From positions 1 to 8,094 of the forward strand of contig JANXEP010000033.1 of NCBI GenBank assembly GCA_025057795.1: DNA of 8,094 bases, written 5' to 3'. Under the pieces are notes generated by a model. That model saw only the letters and a program-made list of their open reading frames with translations, was not told the DNA's origin and searched no databases. Below are positions 1 to 6,572 of the stretch, piece after piece. Position numbers and translations under genes: made by a program. Within the stretch, counting starts at the first letter, position 1, and every line of letters starts with the position of its first letter. Source of the DNA: Candidatus Bathyarchaeota archaeon (GTDB lineage Archaea > Thermoproteota > Bathyarchaeia > Bathyarchaeales > UBA233).

Positions 1-1
1 C

Positions 2-367
2 AAAGTTAGCCGAAACACCGTCTACCGAAGAATTGCAAAGCTTGAAGAAATGGGAGTCATAAGGAAAAGAGTTATGGCTCTTCCAGACTTCAGCAAAATA
101 GGCTTCTCAGCCGTGGTGATAGGTCTAAACCTGAGCCCAAAAGATATTGAAAAGGCCATTTCATTCCTGAAATTTCAGCATCAGGTTAAGTTTCTATGGA
201 GAACATATGGAGCCCACGATCTCCTCGTCACCATACTATGTGACAAGGACGATGTTGGAACATGCATATACAACCTGAGAAAAGGCCTAGAAGACATGAA
301 CATCTCAGTAAGTAAATTCGACGTCTCAGTGAGCATCGTATGGGAAAAAATGCAAGTTGCACCCTGA
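2..367 (+). CDS. Lrp/AsnC-family transcriptional regulator, C-terminal part (5' end outside window)
   Basis: The frame is open from base 2, so the gene starts before the window; 121 codons are visible before the TGA at 365-367. The first codons (VSRNTVYRRIAKLEEMGVI) are the recognition helix and wing of a winged helix-turn-helix, in the form typical of Lrp/AsnC proteins. The rest matches the RAM ligand-binding fold: a beta strand (FSAVVIGLNL), a helix (KDIEKAISFLKF), a strand with the characteristic GAHDLLVTILC, and a second helix and strand. Family members are usually about 140-160 residues, so only the first 20-40 are missing. They bind DNA as dimers or octamers and respond to amino acids or other small molecules; no effector can be read here. 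An internal ATG at base 50 is not the true start because it lies after the recognition helix. This gene appears to be intact host sequence outside the element. Confidence 0.85.
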   Translation, partial: KVSRNTVYRRIAKLEEMGVIRKRVMALPDFSKIGFSAVVIGLNLSPKDIEKAISFLKFQHQVKFLWRTYGAHDLLVTILCDKDDVGTCIYNLRKGLEDMNISVSKFDVSVSIVWEKMQVAP

Positions 368-486
368 TCCCGCTCAGGATAGTGTGGAATTTTTAGAGAA
401 ATGATGGCCAGTTTGTAAGACAAGTTTCTATTCATTTTTGGCTATTATAAGGGACAAGTTAATGTCTCGGCCTTTATAATTTACAA

Positions 487-789
487 GTGCGGCTAATGAT
501 TAAGGATTCAGAGAAGTTGAGAAGCGGCGAAACCGAGATTTTAAGGATTTTAAATATGCATAATCCTTGGTGGGACAAGTGCCTTCTTCAAAAGCTCTTC
601 CTTTTAATGGGAGGGATTTTCTATAAACTTTTGGAGGCGTTAGAAAACCCAAAGATAAGTGCGATTATCGGAGCGAGAAGTGTTGGAAAACGGTTCTAAT
701 GTATCAACTCATTGATTATGTGGTTTCAAATTTCGGCGCGCAGAGGGCTATGTATATCTCCCCTTGATGATCCTTATTTGAAGGTGGAC
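487..789 (+). pseudogene. Broken N-terminal part of an archaeal AAA ATPase (AAA_14/DUF4143-like)
   Basis: A reading frame from GTG 487 or ATG 496 gives EILRILNMHNPWWDKCLLQK and then ALENPKISAIIGARSVGK, which is the NPWW motif followed by a Walker A loop as in archaeal AAA_14/DUF4143-type ATPases. The frame ends at TAA 697-699, directly after the Walker A lysine. Adding one A to the four-A run at 687-690 restores TVLMYQLIDYVVSNFG and then AQRAMYIS; removing one C from the run at 760-763 restores LDDPYLKVD. The family is normally about 350-450 residues, so everything after roughly residue 100 (Walker B, arginine finger, C-terminal DNA-binding/nuclease-like domain) is lost. TATA-like stretches lie at 443-450 and 473-480. 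The fragment is best read as a decayed gene left of the integrated element. Confidence 0.7.
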
Positions 790-881
790 ACGCAGCCATC
801 CTAATCGGAGAACTATTGCACAGAGCAGGATACGGAAAAAGGCAGATGCTTAATACGCCAATCGCTAGCTTTTTAACTTAA
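789..881 (+). pseudogene. Short unassigned C-terminal-looking fragment, possibly PIN/VapC-like
   Basis: After the ATPase fragment the frame changes and the next 30 codons read HAAILIGELLHRAGYG, then KRQMLNTPIASFL, ending at TAA 879-881. The pattern helix-GELL-hydrophobic-G followed by an 'IAS' segment resembles the end of PIN-domain VapC toxins (ALIAA-type motif). The catalytic acidic residues are not visible and the fragment is short, so this is only a suggestion. It has no start codon of its own and is fused to unrelated DNA. Confidence 0.2.
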
Positions 882-1093
882 ATGGCATCGTCAGTTTTGA
901 TTTTGCGCCGACGAAATTTGAACCCGATAGGGGGAGGGGTAGGTGAAAACGATAGGGGGTAGGTATAGGCCCCGTTTTCATACGAAGAATTTAACACTCT
1001 ATTCAGCCGTTCTACCCCTTGTTTGTAGGCTAATCGCTCAGCATCTTCACCTTTGAAGCCCGTTTCATTTGAATTTCCAACATCATAGGATAT
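878..1093 (-). other. Unassigned minus-strand open frame of 71 codons
   Basis: The minus strand is open from 1093 down to TAA 878-880 and reads ISYDVGNSNETGFKGEDAER and then LAYKQGVERLNRVL, followed by a proline-rich stretch and a basic tail GFKFRRRK. The first half is amphipathic and looks protein-like, but no family is recognised and no start codon is apparent; a stop (1094-1096) precedes it. It partly overlaps, in another frame, the integrase remnant at 1030-1338, so it could be the frameshifted continuation of the same dead gene or simply a chance open frame. Confidence 0.15.
926..980 (+). repeat. G-rich near-repeat and inverted repeat
   Basis: Two G-rich units beginning GATAGGGGG start at 926 and 951, 25 bp apart. 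The second lies in an inverted repeat: TGAAAACG (944-951) pairs with CGTTTTCA (973-980), and inner GGG can pair with CCC at 970-972. The plus strand carries G runs of 5, 4, 2, 5, 2 and 2, so a hairpin or a G-quadruplex is possible. No gene explains it; function unknown. Confidence 0.45.
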
Positions 1094-1338
1094 CTAAAAG
1101 CTATGTCCCTTGCTAGGACACGCCAACTAAATTTCTCACCAAGCCAATTTCTAACAGCCTTCAGAAACTTCAGTTTCCTCTTTATCGTAGATTCCCTGTT
1201 TCCATGCCTCAAAAGGTATAAGCTAAAGCTAAACAATGAACCATTATCTGAATGCAGCAAAACATCACTGGTATGGGGTTCGTTGTAAGCGGGCGGGTGG
1301 GATTTGAACCCAAGCAGAGGTGGAGACATCCCCCGCAA
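1030..1338 (-). pseudogene. N-terminal remnant of a tyrosine integrase reading out of a tRNA 3'-end copy
   Basis: The minus-strand frame starts in the att-like tRNA copy (GFKSHPPA is the translation of the T-arm and acceptor bases). It then gives FSLYLLRHGNRESTIKRKLK and FLKAVRNWLG before losing sense and stopping at 1030. The STIKRKLKFLKAL-type helix is the hallmark of the SAM-like core-binding domain of archaeal tyrosine recombinases. The intact integrase in this window has the corresponding segment YAWTLKKQGYAETTIDGRVK followed by ILKRLVKLG. Only about 60 residues are recognisable and the catalytic domain is absent. It lies just outside the left att copy and reads away from it, so it most likely belonged to an older element that used the same tRNA. 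Integrase genes that read through a tRNA 3' end are known in archaeal elements. Confidence 0.5.
1291..1312 (-). repeat. Left attachment-site copy (3' end of tRNA-Arg)
   Basis: This segment matches the T-arm and acceptor 3' strand of the tRNA-Arg at 7836-7858 in the same orientation. The core GGTGGGATTTGAACCCA (plus strand) is identical, and the full match is interrupted only by one missing G in the G run. No D-arm or anticodon arm follows, so it is not a tRNA gene. Such a truncated copy is what site-specific integration into a tRNA 3' half leaves at the distal end of an element. Confidence 0.65.
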
Positions 1339-1380
1339 ATTCCCTTCTTTTTCTATTTTTGGGTTAGGTGCATGTGGTTG

Positions 1381-1918
1381 TTAGGGCAATGCAATTTCAT
1401 TTCCTAAGCCTATAAGTACGCTAAATAGTATGCTTGCTCTAGCCCATGAAAGTTTATGCAGCACTAATGGGTTTATGAAAAGCTGGGTAACTGCAGCCCA
1501 TAGCGCGGCTATTGTGGCAAAATAGGGTATCCAGCCGAACAATCCTGGGGCATCACCATATGCCATCGTCATCAGCGCATCCTTCATGAAGTCCTTTCCG
1601 CCAACCGCTTTCAAAAATGCATGAAGAGGAGAATAAAAACATAGAAAATCTCAATCAAAAAGGGACGCCATTCAAGGCCAAACCCATGAATCGTGCGAAC
1701 ATCTTTCGCAAAGAACTCAGCTTGCCCTCCTACATGAAGCCCATTAATATCCTCAAAACCTAAACAGACCTGCAATGGCGTAAGAAAAGCTGTAACAGCG
1801 CCAATTATCAATAAGAAGGCAAATGCGTTTTGGGTTTTTCTGAACGAATCTCCTGCAAGGTCTCAGATGGATTCTTAAGCATTGAGAAGCCTTCAGAAAA
1901 ATCTTTAACAAGACTCAT
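1381..1918 (-). pseudogene. Frameshifted Yip1-like membrane protein
   Basis: Starting at ATG 1916-1918, the frame reads MSLVKDFSEGFSMLKNPSET then LQEIRSEKPK, the conserved N-terminus of archaeal Yip1-domain proteins (NP...EKP, then membrane helices). One A missing from the A4 run (T run 1828-1831 on the plus strand) shifts the frame; the continuation is NAFAFLLIIGAVTAFLTPLQ. A second shift near 1605-1625 separates IEIFYVFILL from AFLKAVGGKDFMKDALMTMA, which is followed by DAPGLFGWIPYFATIAALWA and two further hydrophobic segments to TAA 1381-1383. The joined product would be about 178 residues with four or five membrane spans, the normal Yip1 size. The GGK...F...L...Y.D.P segment is the best family marker. 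Function is unknown in archaea; eukaryotic relatives act in membrane trafficking. The two shifts make it non-functional unless they are sequence errors. Confidence 0.6.
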
Positions 1919-2114
1919 TCTTGCACAACCTGTCAAACTTCACACCGCTATCGTTGTTACTTTACACTATTATCTTTTTACGGCTTTTTTGTGAAAAAGA
2001 GCGAGAGAACAATTAGAGCTATTTATCTATTCAACTGCCCCTCCAAAACCTCAGAGGATGTTTTCCCCCTAAAGCTATTATTTTCAAGCTTCATTAATGG
2101 TAATGGTTCGGGAT

Positions 2115-2656
2115 ATGCCGTTTACTTCATTCCATCTTGGTCCAGGCTTGTGGTTAGGCCTTCCCCTAAGGAAATACCTTCATGCCCCAACATTTTCGTT
2201 GGCAAATGTTATTGTTGACGTGGAACCCTTTTAGTGCTCTTTCTCGGGTTAAGATATCCCCTGCATGGATACCTGCATACATTCTTATTGGCTATACCAG
2301 TTGGCCTTGTGCTCGGCTATGCTATGTTCCTTCTTGAAAAATTTCTCCGACCACTTTACAAAATATTTCTGTTGGAAACGGGCAACAGCTTAAGCCTGAA
2401 ATTCTTCATCGTCACAGGTGTTTTAGGAGCTGGGCTTCACGTATTGCTAGACACCGCGCTTTGCTCTGACATAACACCATTCTATTCGATAACAGCAAAT
2501 CCCTTCTATAACCCAGCTCTTACGCTATAAATTTACATTCTATGTGTTTGGATAGGAGGCTTCGGAATAATATATTACATTGGGCTATTATGCCTTGCAA
2601 TTTACAGAAAACGATTAAAATCGGCGTCAAAGCATATTGCGAGAGAAAGTTTTTAA
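2115..2656 (+). pseudogene. Disrupted YdjM-like membrane protein (metal-dependent hydrolase family)
   Basis: From ATG 2115 the frame reads MPFTSFHLGPGLWLGLPLRK then YLHAPTFSLANVIVDVEPF and hits TAG in the T4 run at 2229-2232. One extra T restores LVLFLGLRYPLHGYLHTFLL, then AIPVGLVLGYAMFLLEKFLR and VTGVLGAGLHVLLDT. A TAA at 2528-2530 interrupts a continuing reading frame (IYILCVWIGGFGIIYYIGLL then CLAIYRKRLK) that finally ends at TAA 2654-2656. The arrangement of conserved histidines and acids (FHLGPG, DVEP, HGYLHT, GAGLHVLLD) with interleaved membrane helices fits the YdjM/LexA-binding-like inner membrane hydrolase family. The restored length is about 181 residues. One indel plus one nonsense codon make decay more likely than a single sequencing error. 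The enzymatic role is not established for archaeal members. Confidence 0.6.
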
Positions 2657-2750
2657 CCGTTTCATGTTGCCGGTAGGTGTATAATAAAGGAGAAATAGGC
2701 AGTTAACAAATTTTCAAGCCGTTTATTATGGAAAGGCACCTTGAAAACGT

Positions 2751-2760
2751 TTTAAATTAT
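2751..2760 (+). promoter_or_regulatory. TATA-like box upstream of the PH-domain gene
   Basis: TTTAAATTAT is centred about 25 bp before GTG 2779, the distance expected for a leaderless archaeal transcript. This supports 2779 as the ancestral start of the PH-domain gene even though that frame is now broken. Confidence 0.4.
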
Positions 2761-2883
2761 GCTTGGTTTATAACAGGCGTGGACAAAGTTAAGGATTGGT
2801 GAAAAGCTTAAGCCGCATCTAAATCTGAAAAAGTTTATAGCTTTTACCTTTTACTTGTAGATATCCCACTCATTATCGTTTCA

Positions 2884-3381
2884 GTGTTGCCAATATTGGC
2901 CGTGTTTATATTCGAGCCTCAAATATGGCGCTCGGCTTGGCCGTTCACCTTTATACCGTTACTCGGGGCGCTTGCAGTTTTCGGCTTTGTAGCCTATTGG
3001 ATTCCCAAGTATTATGATTCCATCTGGTATTTTCTTGCGAATGATGAAGTGTTGGTTGAGAGAGGCGTCTGGTGGAAGATGAAGCATGTGGTTCCGTACT
3101 CGCGGGTCATGTCGGTTGACATAATTCAAGGGCTTCTATCCAGAAGGTTTAGCCTTGGTTCAGTGCATGTGCATACTGCGGGGTATACTGGGCCTGCTGG
3201 AGGAACCGCTGGCCCAGGAACTAGGGGTGCAGAAGCCACCATTTGGGGAATTTCAAACTTCACTGAGATAAGAGATATGATAATTAGCATAGTAAGGGGG
3301 AGGTCTCTCTTCGGAGCACCTGAAACGCGTGACATGGGATTAGAGATTTTGGAAGAGCTGAGGAAAAGTAGTTCCCACTAG
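2884..3381 (+). CDS. Membrane-anchored bPH2 (YdbS-like) PH-domain protein, N-terminus damaged
   Basis: The open part begins at GTG 2884 and encodes 165 residues: the end of a first hydrophobic segment (VLPILAVFIF), a second one (WPFTFIPLLGALAVFGFVAY), then the bacterial-type PH domain. Within it, VPYSRVMSVDIIQGLLSRRF and SLGSVHVHTAG are the diagnostic strands and loop, followed by a glycine-rich insert and FTEIRDMIISIV. The true gene probably began at GTG 2779: upstream frames read RIGEKLKPHLNLKKF, a typical start for this family, but they need one base removed near 2789-2793 and another shift before 2860 to join. In the current frame, codons back to 2824 are open but lack a good start. The family acts at the membrane as adaptor-like domains; no specific role is known. 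Either an N-terminally truncated gene or a pseudogene. Confidence 0.55.
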   Translation: MLPILAVFIFEPQIWRSAWPFTFIPLLGALAVFGFVAYWIPKYYDSIWYFLANDEVLVERGVWWKMKHVVPYSRVMSVDIIQGLLSRRFSLGSVHVHTAGYTGPAGGTAGPGTRGAEATIWGISNFTEIRDMIISIVRGRSLFGAPETRDMGLEILEELRKSSSH

Positions 3382-3600
3382 AATGCGTGTTATACGCGAT
3401 TTTGTTGCTATACGATGTAAAAAGAATAGTCCGAAGGCAAAGAATATGATGCATAAGACTGCGAGGGCATCGCATTGGATACCCAGCCAGAAAACGTCTG
3501 AATGGGTGGGGACTCTATGGTGAGAAGATGCCAAAAATAGAGACAACCATAATCAAGCAAACAGCATATAACAATAACGTTAAAATCTTGTTGTTCTAGG
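3340..3600 (-). pseudogene. Remnant of a small two-helix membrane protein
   Basis: On the minus strand one frame reads KILTLLLYAVCLIMVVSIFG then IFSP and a TAG. About 30 bp later another frame continues with HSDVFWLGIQCDALAVLCII and FFAFGLFFLHRIATKSRI, ending at 3340. The two hydrophobic stretches with a basic end resemble a small two-pass membrane protein split by a frameshift. The tail overlaps the end of the convergent PH-domain gene. There is no recognisable family and no clear start codon; chance coding cannot be excluded. Confidence 0.3.
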
Positions 3601-3856
3601 CTTTGTCAAATTTTCTAATAATTAAAAAGAGTTGCCAAGCGCGGCTGCGGTTACTCTCACCTTGTTCAAGAATTCTTTCGGAAGGTGCCTTAACTTTTAG
3701 TTTTCGTTTTCTATTGCTGTTTTGAATCGTGCCCATGCCCTAGAACTTGCCCTTAACTCCTTTTAACATTTGGCACGGCAGCTTGGTCTTAACGACGGAA
3801 GAAGAATCAAGTCCAGCAAAAAAAGGCAGAGGTGTCTAAAACCATCTTCCACAAGA
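3601..3856. other. Intergenic region without recognised gene
   Basis: The plus strand has no usable frame. The minus strand shows short open stretches (for example RAWARFKTAIENEN, a stop, then KLRHLPKEFLNKVRVTAAAL, ending at the stop at 3622-3624) that look faintly protein-like but match nothing recognised. No convincing RNA gene is seen. Confidence 0.4.
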
Positions 3857-3865
3857 TTTTAAATA
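3857..3865 (+). promoter_or_regulatory. TATA-like box for the phosphoesterase gene
   Basis: TTTTAAATA lies about 60 bp before ATG 3921. Initiation about 26 bp downstream would give a leader of roughly 35 nt that includes the purine-rich GGTAAAGAGAGA just ahead of ATG 3921, which favours that start over the upstream TTG 3879. Confidence 0.4.
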
Positions 3866-3920
3866 CAGGGAAGTAGAGTTGTATAATGTCTGCTTGGCAG
3901 TTTATAGTGGTAAAGAGAGA

Positions 3921-5729
3921 ATGGGAAAAATGGTGGTTCTTGGAGCTGTTCTGGCGATGTCTCTTGCAATTATTGTTTCAGTTGCTTGTGTTGTTCCTGC
4001 TTTGCTGGCTATAGACATTGGAGCATACGCAAGTGGTGAGGTAACTTTTACGGCGACAGAACTGCTGGGTCGCCCAACAGATCGCTCAGTCACAATTAAC
4101 GTAGTTGCAGAAGAGGATCTTGAGGTTTACTTCGAATATGGCACTCAATCAGGCATCTATACAAACCGAACCAGCGTTGCCGAGTTTCTAGCTGGTGAGC
4201 CTATTGAAGTGGTAATCGATGGACTTCAGAGTAACACGCGCTATTATTACAGAATGGTTTACCGCAAGAAAGGCGCCACTAGCTGGATATGGCGAGATGA
4301 GCACTCTTTCCATACCCAAAGAGCGAGAGGCAGCACCTTTACCTTTACAGTAACAAGTGATTCGCATCTGGGTTTTCCACCAAACCTTGGCAATGCAACT
4401 TTGTACAGGCGAACATTGCTTAATGTGCTTAATGACAAACCTGACTTTCACATTGATCTTGGTGACACATTCCCAATGGCTAATGTAAAGGATACAGCAG
4501 GTGCTCGCCAAGTATACCTCGCTCAGCGCCCTTACCTAGGTCTCATCAGCCATTCGGTTCCGATATTTTTAGTTATTGGCAACCACGAGAACGAAGAAGG
4601 CTGGAATCTTGATGACACCCCAAGCCAACCGCTATTGAGTGTAAACGCACGAAAAAGATACTACCCCAATCCAGTCCCGAACAGATTCTATTCCGGTAAC
4701 ACGGATCCCTTGCCATGGATCGATGATGATCACCTTCGTGAGGACTACTATGCTTGGCAGTGGGGTGATGCACTTTTTGTTGTTCTCGATCCTTTTTGGT
4801 ACACGATGACCAAGCCATATGCTGGAGCCGCACCGGGAGAACCAGATGATGAAAAAATGATTGGTGACAGGTGGGATTGGACCTTAGGCTGGCGACAATA
4901 CCAGTGGTTCAAGCGGACGCTTCAAAGCAGTAATGCCACATTCAAGTTTGTCTTTGCCCATCACGTTACTGGAGGTACGCAGCCCTATGGACGTGGCGGT
5001 GCTGCGGCAGCACCGTACTTTGAATGGGGAGGACTTAACGTGGACAACACATGGGGATTTAACGTTAAACGGCCAAGATGGGATAAGCCAATTCACCAGT
5101 TGATGGTTGAAAACAATGTCACCATCTTCTTCCATGGGCATGACCATTTCTTCGCCAAGGAGGAAAAAGATGGCATCATCTATCAAGGATGCCCGATGCC
5201 CAGCGACGCCAGTTACGGTACAGGATTTTACAATAGTGCCGAATATCCTACAGGGGTGATATTGCCAAACTCAGGCCACCTTCGAATTACGGTTTCGCCA
5301 TCGCAGGTAACCGTGGAGTACGTCCAAGCATATCTTTCAGGCAGCCTCAATGGACAAGTTGCTTATACTTACACTATTATGGCTAACTCCAGCAACAACC
5401 TGTCGACCACACCTTCTGCTCCGCCCTCATCTTCATCGCCATCTAATTCTTCGTCTCAGTCCTCATCTTCGTCTACACTTCCGTCCCCGTCTCCATCTCC
5501 AAACCCATCTCCGCCTCCGTCGCCCTTGCCATCACCATCGCCCCCTCCTTCACCTGCACCACCGCCTAGCGACAACGCACCGCCAATCAACATGTACCTA
5601 TTAATCGCCGCACCCGTAGTCATAGCCGCAGCCACAATAGCAGCGATAACCTTAAAAAAGAGCAAAAAGCCTTGTAAGAAACATAAACTATTTCCGAAAC
5701 ATTTCAAACGCGGTTGTGAATTGAAATAG
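3921..5729 (+). CDS. Secreted, C-terminally anchored metallophosphoesterase (purple acid phosphatase-like)
   Basis: The protein is 602 residues from ATG 3921. Residues about 5-30 are a signal or membrane segment. Residues about 45-135 resemble the fibronectin-III/purple acid phosphatase N-terminal domain (LEVYFEYGTQSGIY, then GLQSNTRYYYRM). The calcineurin-like catalytic core follows with its metal ligands in order: TSDSHLG (D147, H149), HIDLGDTF (D182), IGNHENE (N221, H222, E223), FAHH (H347/H348) and HGHDH (H407, H409). Residues about 493-554 form a Ser-then-Pro-rich stalk, residues 559-577 a hydrophobic helix, and the end is a Lys-rich tail, so the enzyme should sit outside the cell tethered to the membrane through the S-layer. 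Likely role: hydrolysis of extracellular phosphomonoesters or diesters, perhaps phosphate scavenging; substrate unknown. The first motif is DxH, as in generic metallophosphoesterases, rather than the DxG of classic purple acid phosphatases. The frame is fully intact, unlike most of its neighbours. Confidence 0.85.
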   Translation: MGKMVVLGAVLAMSLAIIVSVACVVPALLAIDIGAYASGEVTFTATELLGRPTDRSVTINVVAEEDLEVYFEYGTQSGIYTNRTSVAEFLAGEPIEVVIDGLQSNTRYYYRMVYRKKGATSWIWRDEHSFHTQRARGSTFTFTVTSDSHLGFPPNLGNATLYRRTLLNVLNDKPDFHIDLGDTFPMANVKDTAGARQVYLAQRPYLGLISHSVPIFLVIGNHENEEGWNLDDTPSQPLLSVNARKRYYPNPVPNRFYSGNTDPLPWIDDDHLREDYYAWQWGDALFVVLDPFWYTMTKPYAGAAPGEPDDEKMIGDRWDWTLGWRQYQWFKRTLQSSNATFKFVFAHHVTGGTQPYGRGGAAAAPYFEWGGLNVDNTWGFNVKRPRWDKPIHQLMVENNVTIFFHGHDHFFAKEEKDGIIYQGCPMPSDASYGTGFYNSAEYPTGVILPNSGHLRITVSPSQVTVEYVQAYLSGSLNGQVAYTYTIMANSSNNLSTTPSAPPSSSSPSNSSSQSSSSSTLPSPSPSPNPSPPPSPLPSPSPPPSPAPPPSDNAPPINMYLLIAAPVVIAAATIAAITLKKSKKPCKKHKLFPKHFKRGCELK

Positions 5730-5902
5730 GAGCACTTTCGAATTTTTGAAAAACTGCAGCTCTTTTGTAGCCTTTTCGACAGGATTTTCCATAAATTTAC
5801 CTTATTGCCGCAGATGGGTAAATGGTTTATTACAAGAAAAATTAGAGAAAGTTAAAAGGCTGAACCTAAGAAACAACCACAGGGGTACTACGCTTAAGAG
5901 CT

Positions 5903-6130
5903 ATGGAAAAAGCTGGAAGCCTAAAATAAACCACCATAGTCGTAAAGGACACTTATTCTGCCAGAAGCAAGACGGTTCTTGCAGAAGCAGAGGAAAAGAA
6001 GTCCAGCGATGCCATAAGACGATGGGCCGCCTTTCTCTGTAGTATAGGCTACCTGACAGGCAAGCCCGACCCAGCAGACAAGAGGCGCCAACTCTATAAG
6101 GCGATTCATAACGGTGAAAAATCCCGCAAT
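5903..6130 (+). other. In-frame upstream coding extension of the CxxC protein, interrupted by TAA 5927
   Basis: In the frame of the next gene, ATG 5903 opens MEKAGSLK, then TAA 5927-5929, then 67 uninterrupted codons (TTIVVKDTYSARSKTVLAEA, then RRWAAFLCSIGYLTGKPDP) without a good start codon until TTG 6131. The stretch has charged helix-like composition and appears protein-coding. The simplest reading is an original start at 5903 and a later nonsense mutation; a short leader peptide is an alternative. The 170 bp between the phosphoesterase stop and 5903 hold no recognised gene. Confidence 0.4.
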
Positions 6131-6568
6131 TTGTTGAATATGCAGTTTTCGTCTATTTTCAAGCTTGAAACGCTAAAAGCTTGGCTGAAAGGCGCAGAAA
6201 AAATATTTGCACACAACACCCTTTCACTCAGAGAAAGCATCATCAGCGAACGCGAAATCACCATAGAAGAGCTTTACGCTAAACACTTCCTAAGCGAAAC
6301 AGGCCCGTGTGCAAATATTTCTTTAAACATAAACAAAGCTTCTTTGACGGAAAGCGCTTCAAAATTAGTTGAAAACGGCGAAATCAACAAATTGCGGAAT
6401 TTTAAGGCTGCCTATTGGAGCGACGGCTTCTACGGATGGCACAAATGCGCTGTCTGCGGCTACACCAAGCTAACCGCCTGGAAGGCTGAACCGTTCAAAG
6501 GCGAAAGCGTCTGGCTTTGCGAAGACTGTAAAGAAGCATGGGAAAAACAGCAGACAGGAGAAGCCTAA
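6131..6568 (+). CDS. Small protein with a CxxC/CxxC zinc-ribbon-like module, upstream of the integrase
   Basis: The gene has 145 codons from TTG 6131 (ATG 6140 also possible), with GGTGA at 6113-6117 as a possible ribosome binding site. The N-terminal 90 residues are predicted largely helical and charged (FKLETLKAWLKGAEKIFAHN, then ESIISEREITIEELYAKHFL). The C-terminal part has CAVCG (C106, C109) and WLCEDC (C130, C133), a four-cysteine zinc-binding arrangement with about 20 residues between the pairs. The stop at 6566-6568 is 4 bp before the integrase GTG, so the two are almost certainly cotranscribed. By position it could be an accessory DNA-binding or directionality factor for the recombinase, but no family is recognised and this is inference. 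The gene may be a shortened remainder of a longer one (see the extension at 5903-6130). Confidence 0.55.
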   Translation: MLNMQFSSIFKLETLKAWLKGAEKIFAHNTLSLRESIISEREITIEELYAKHFLSETGPCANISLNINKASLTESASKLVENGEINKLRNFKAAYWSDGFYGWHKCAVCGYTKLTAWKAEPFKGESVWLCEDCKEAWEKQQTGEA

Positions 6569-6572
6569 ACCA

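Noticed and set aside
363..378. CCTGA/TCAGG hairpin at the end of the Lrp gene as a terminator
   Set aside because: The stem is only 5 bp, overlaps the stop codon and is not followed directly by a T-run.
917..925. TTTGAACCC, resembling a third tRNA T-loop/att copy
   Set aside because: Only nine bases match; the flanks give neither a matching T-stem nor an acceptor end, unlike the copy at 1291-1312.
1991..2218. Plus-strand open frame of 75 codons
   Set aside because: The true signal from 2115 onward is in another frame, which gives the conserved YdjM-like N-terminus; this frame has no recognisable features.
5350..5707. Open frames on both strands over the stalk region (His/Leu-rich and Gly/Asp-rich)
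   Set aside because: They are shadows of the low-complexity Ser/Pro codons of the phosphoesterase gene.
5927..5929. TAA as a recoded sense codon
   Set aside because: Known archaeal recoding uses UAG (pyrrolysine) or UGA (selenocysteine); TAA is best read as a nonsense codon or the end of a leader peptide.
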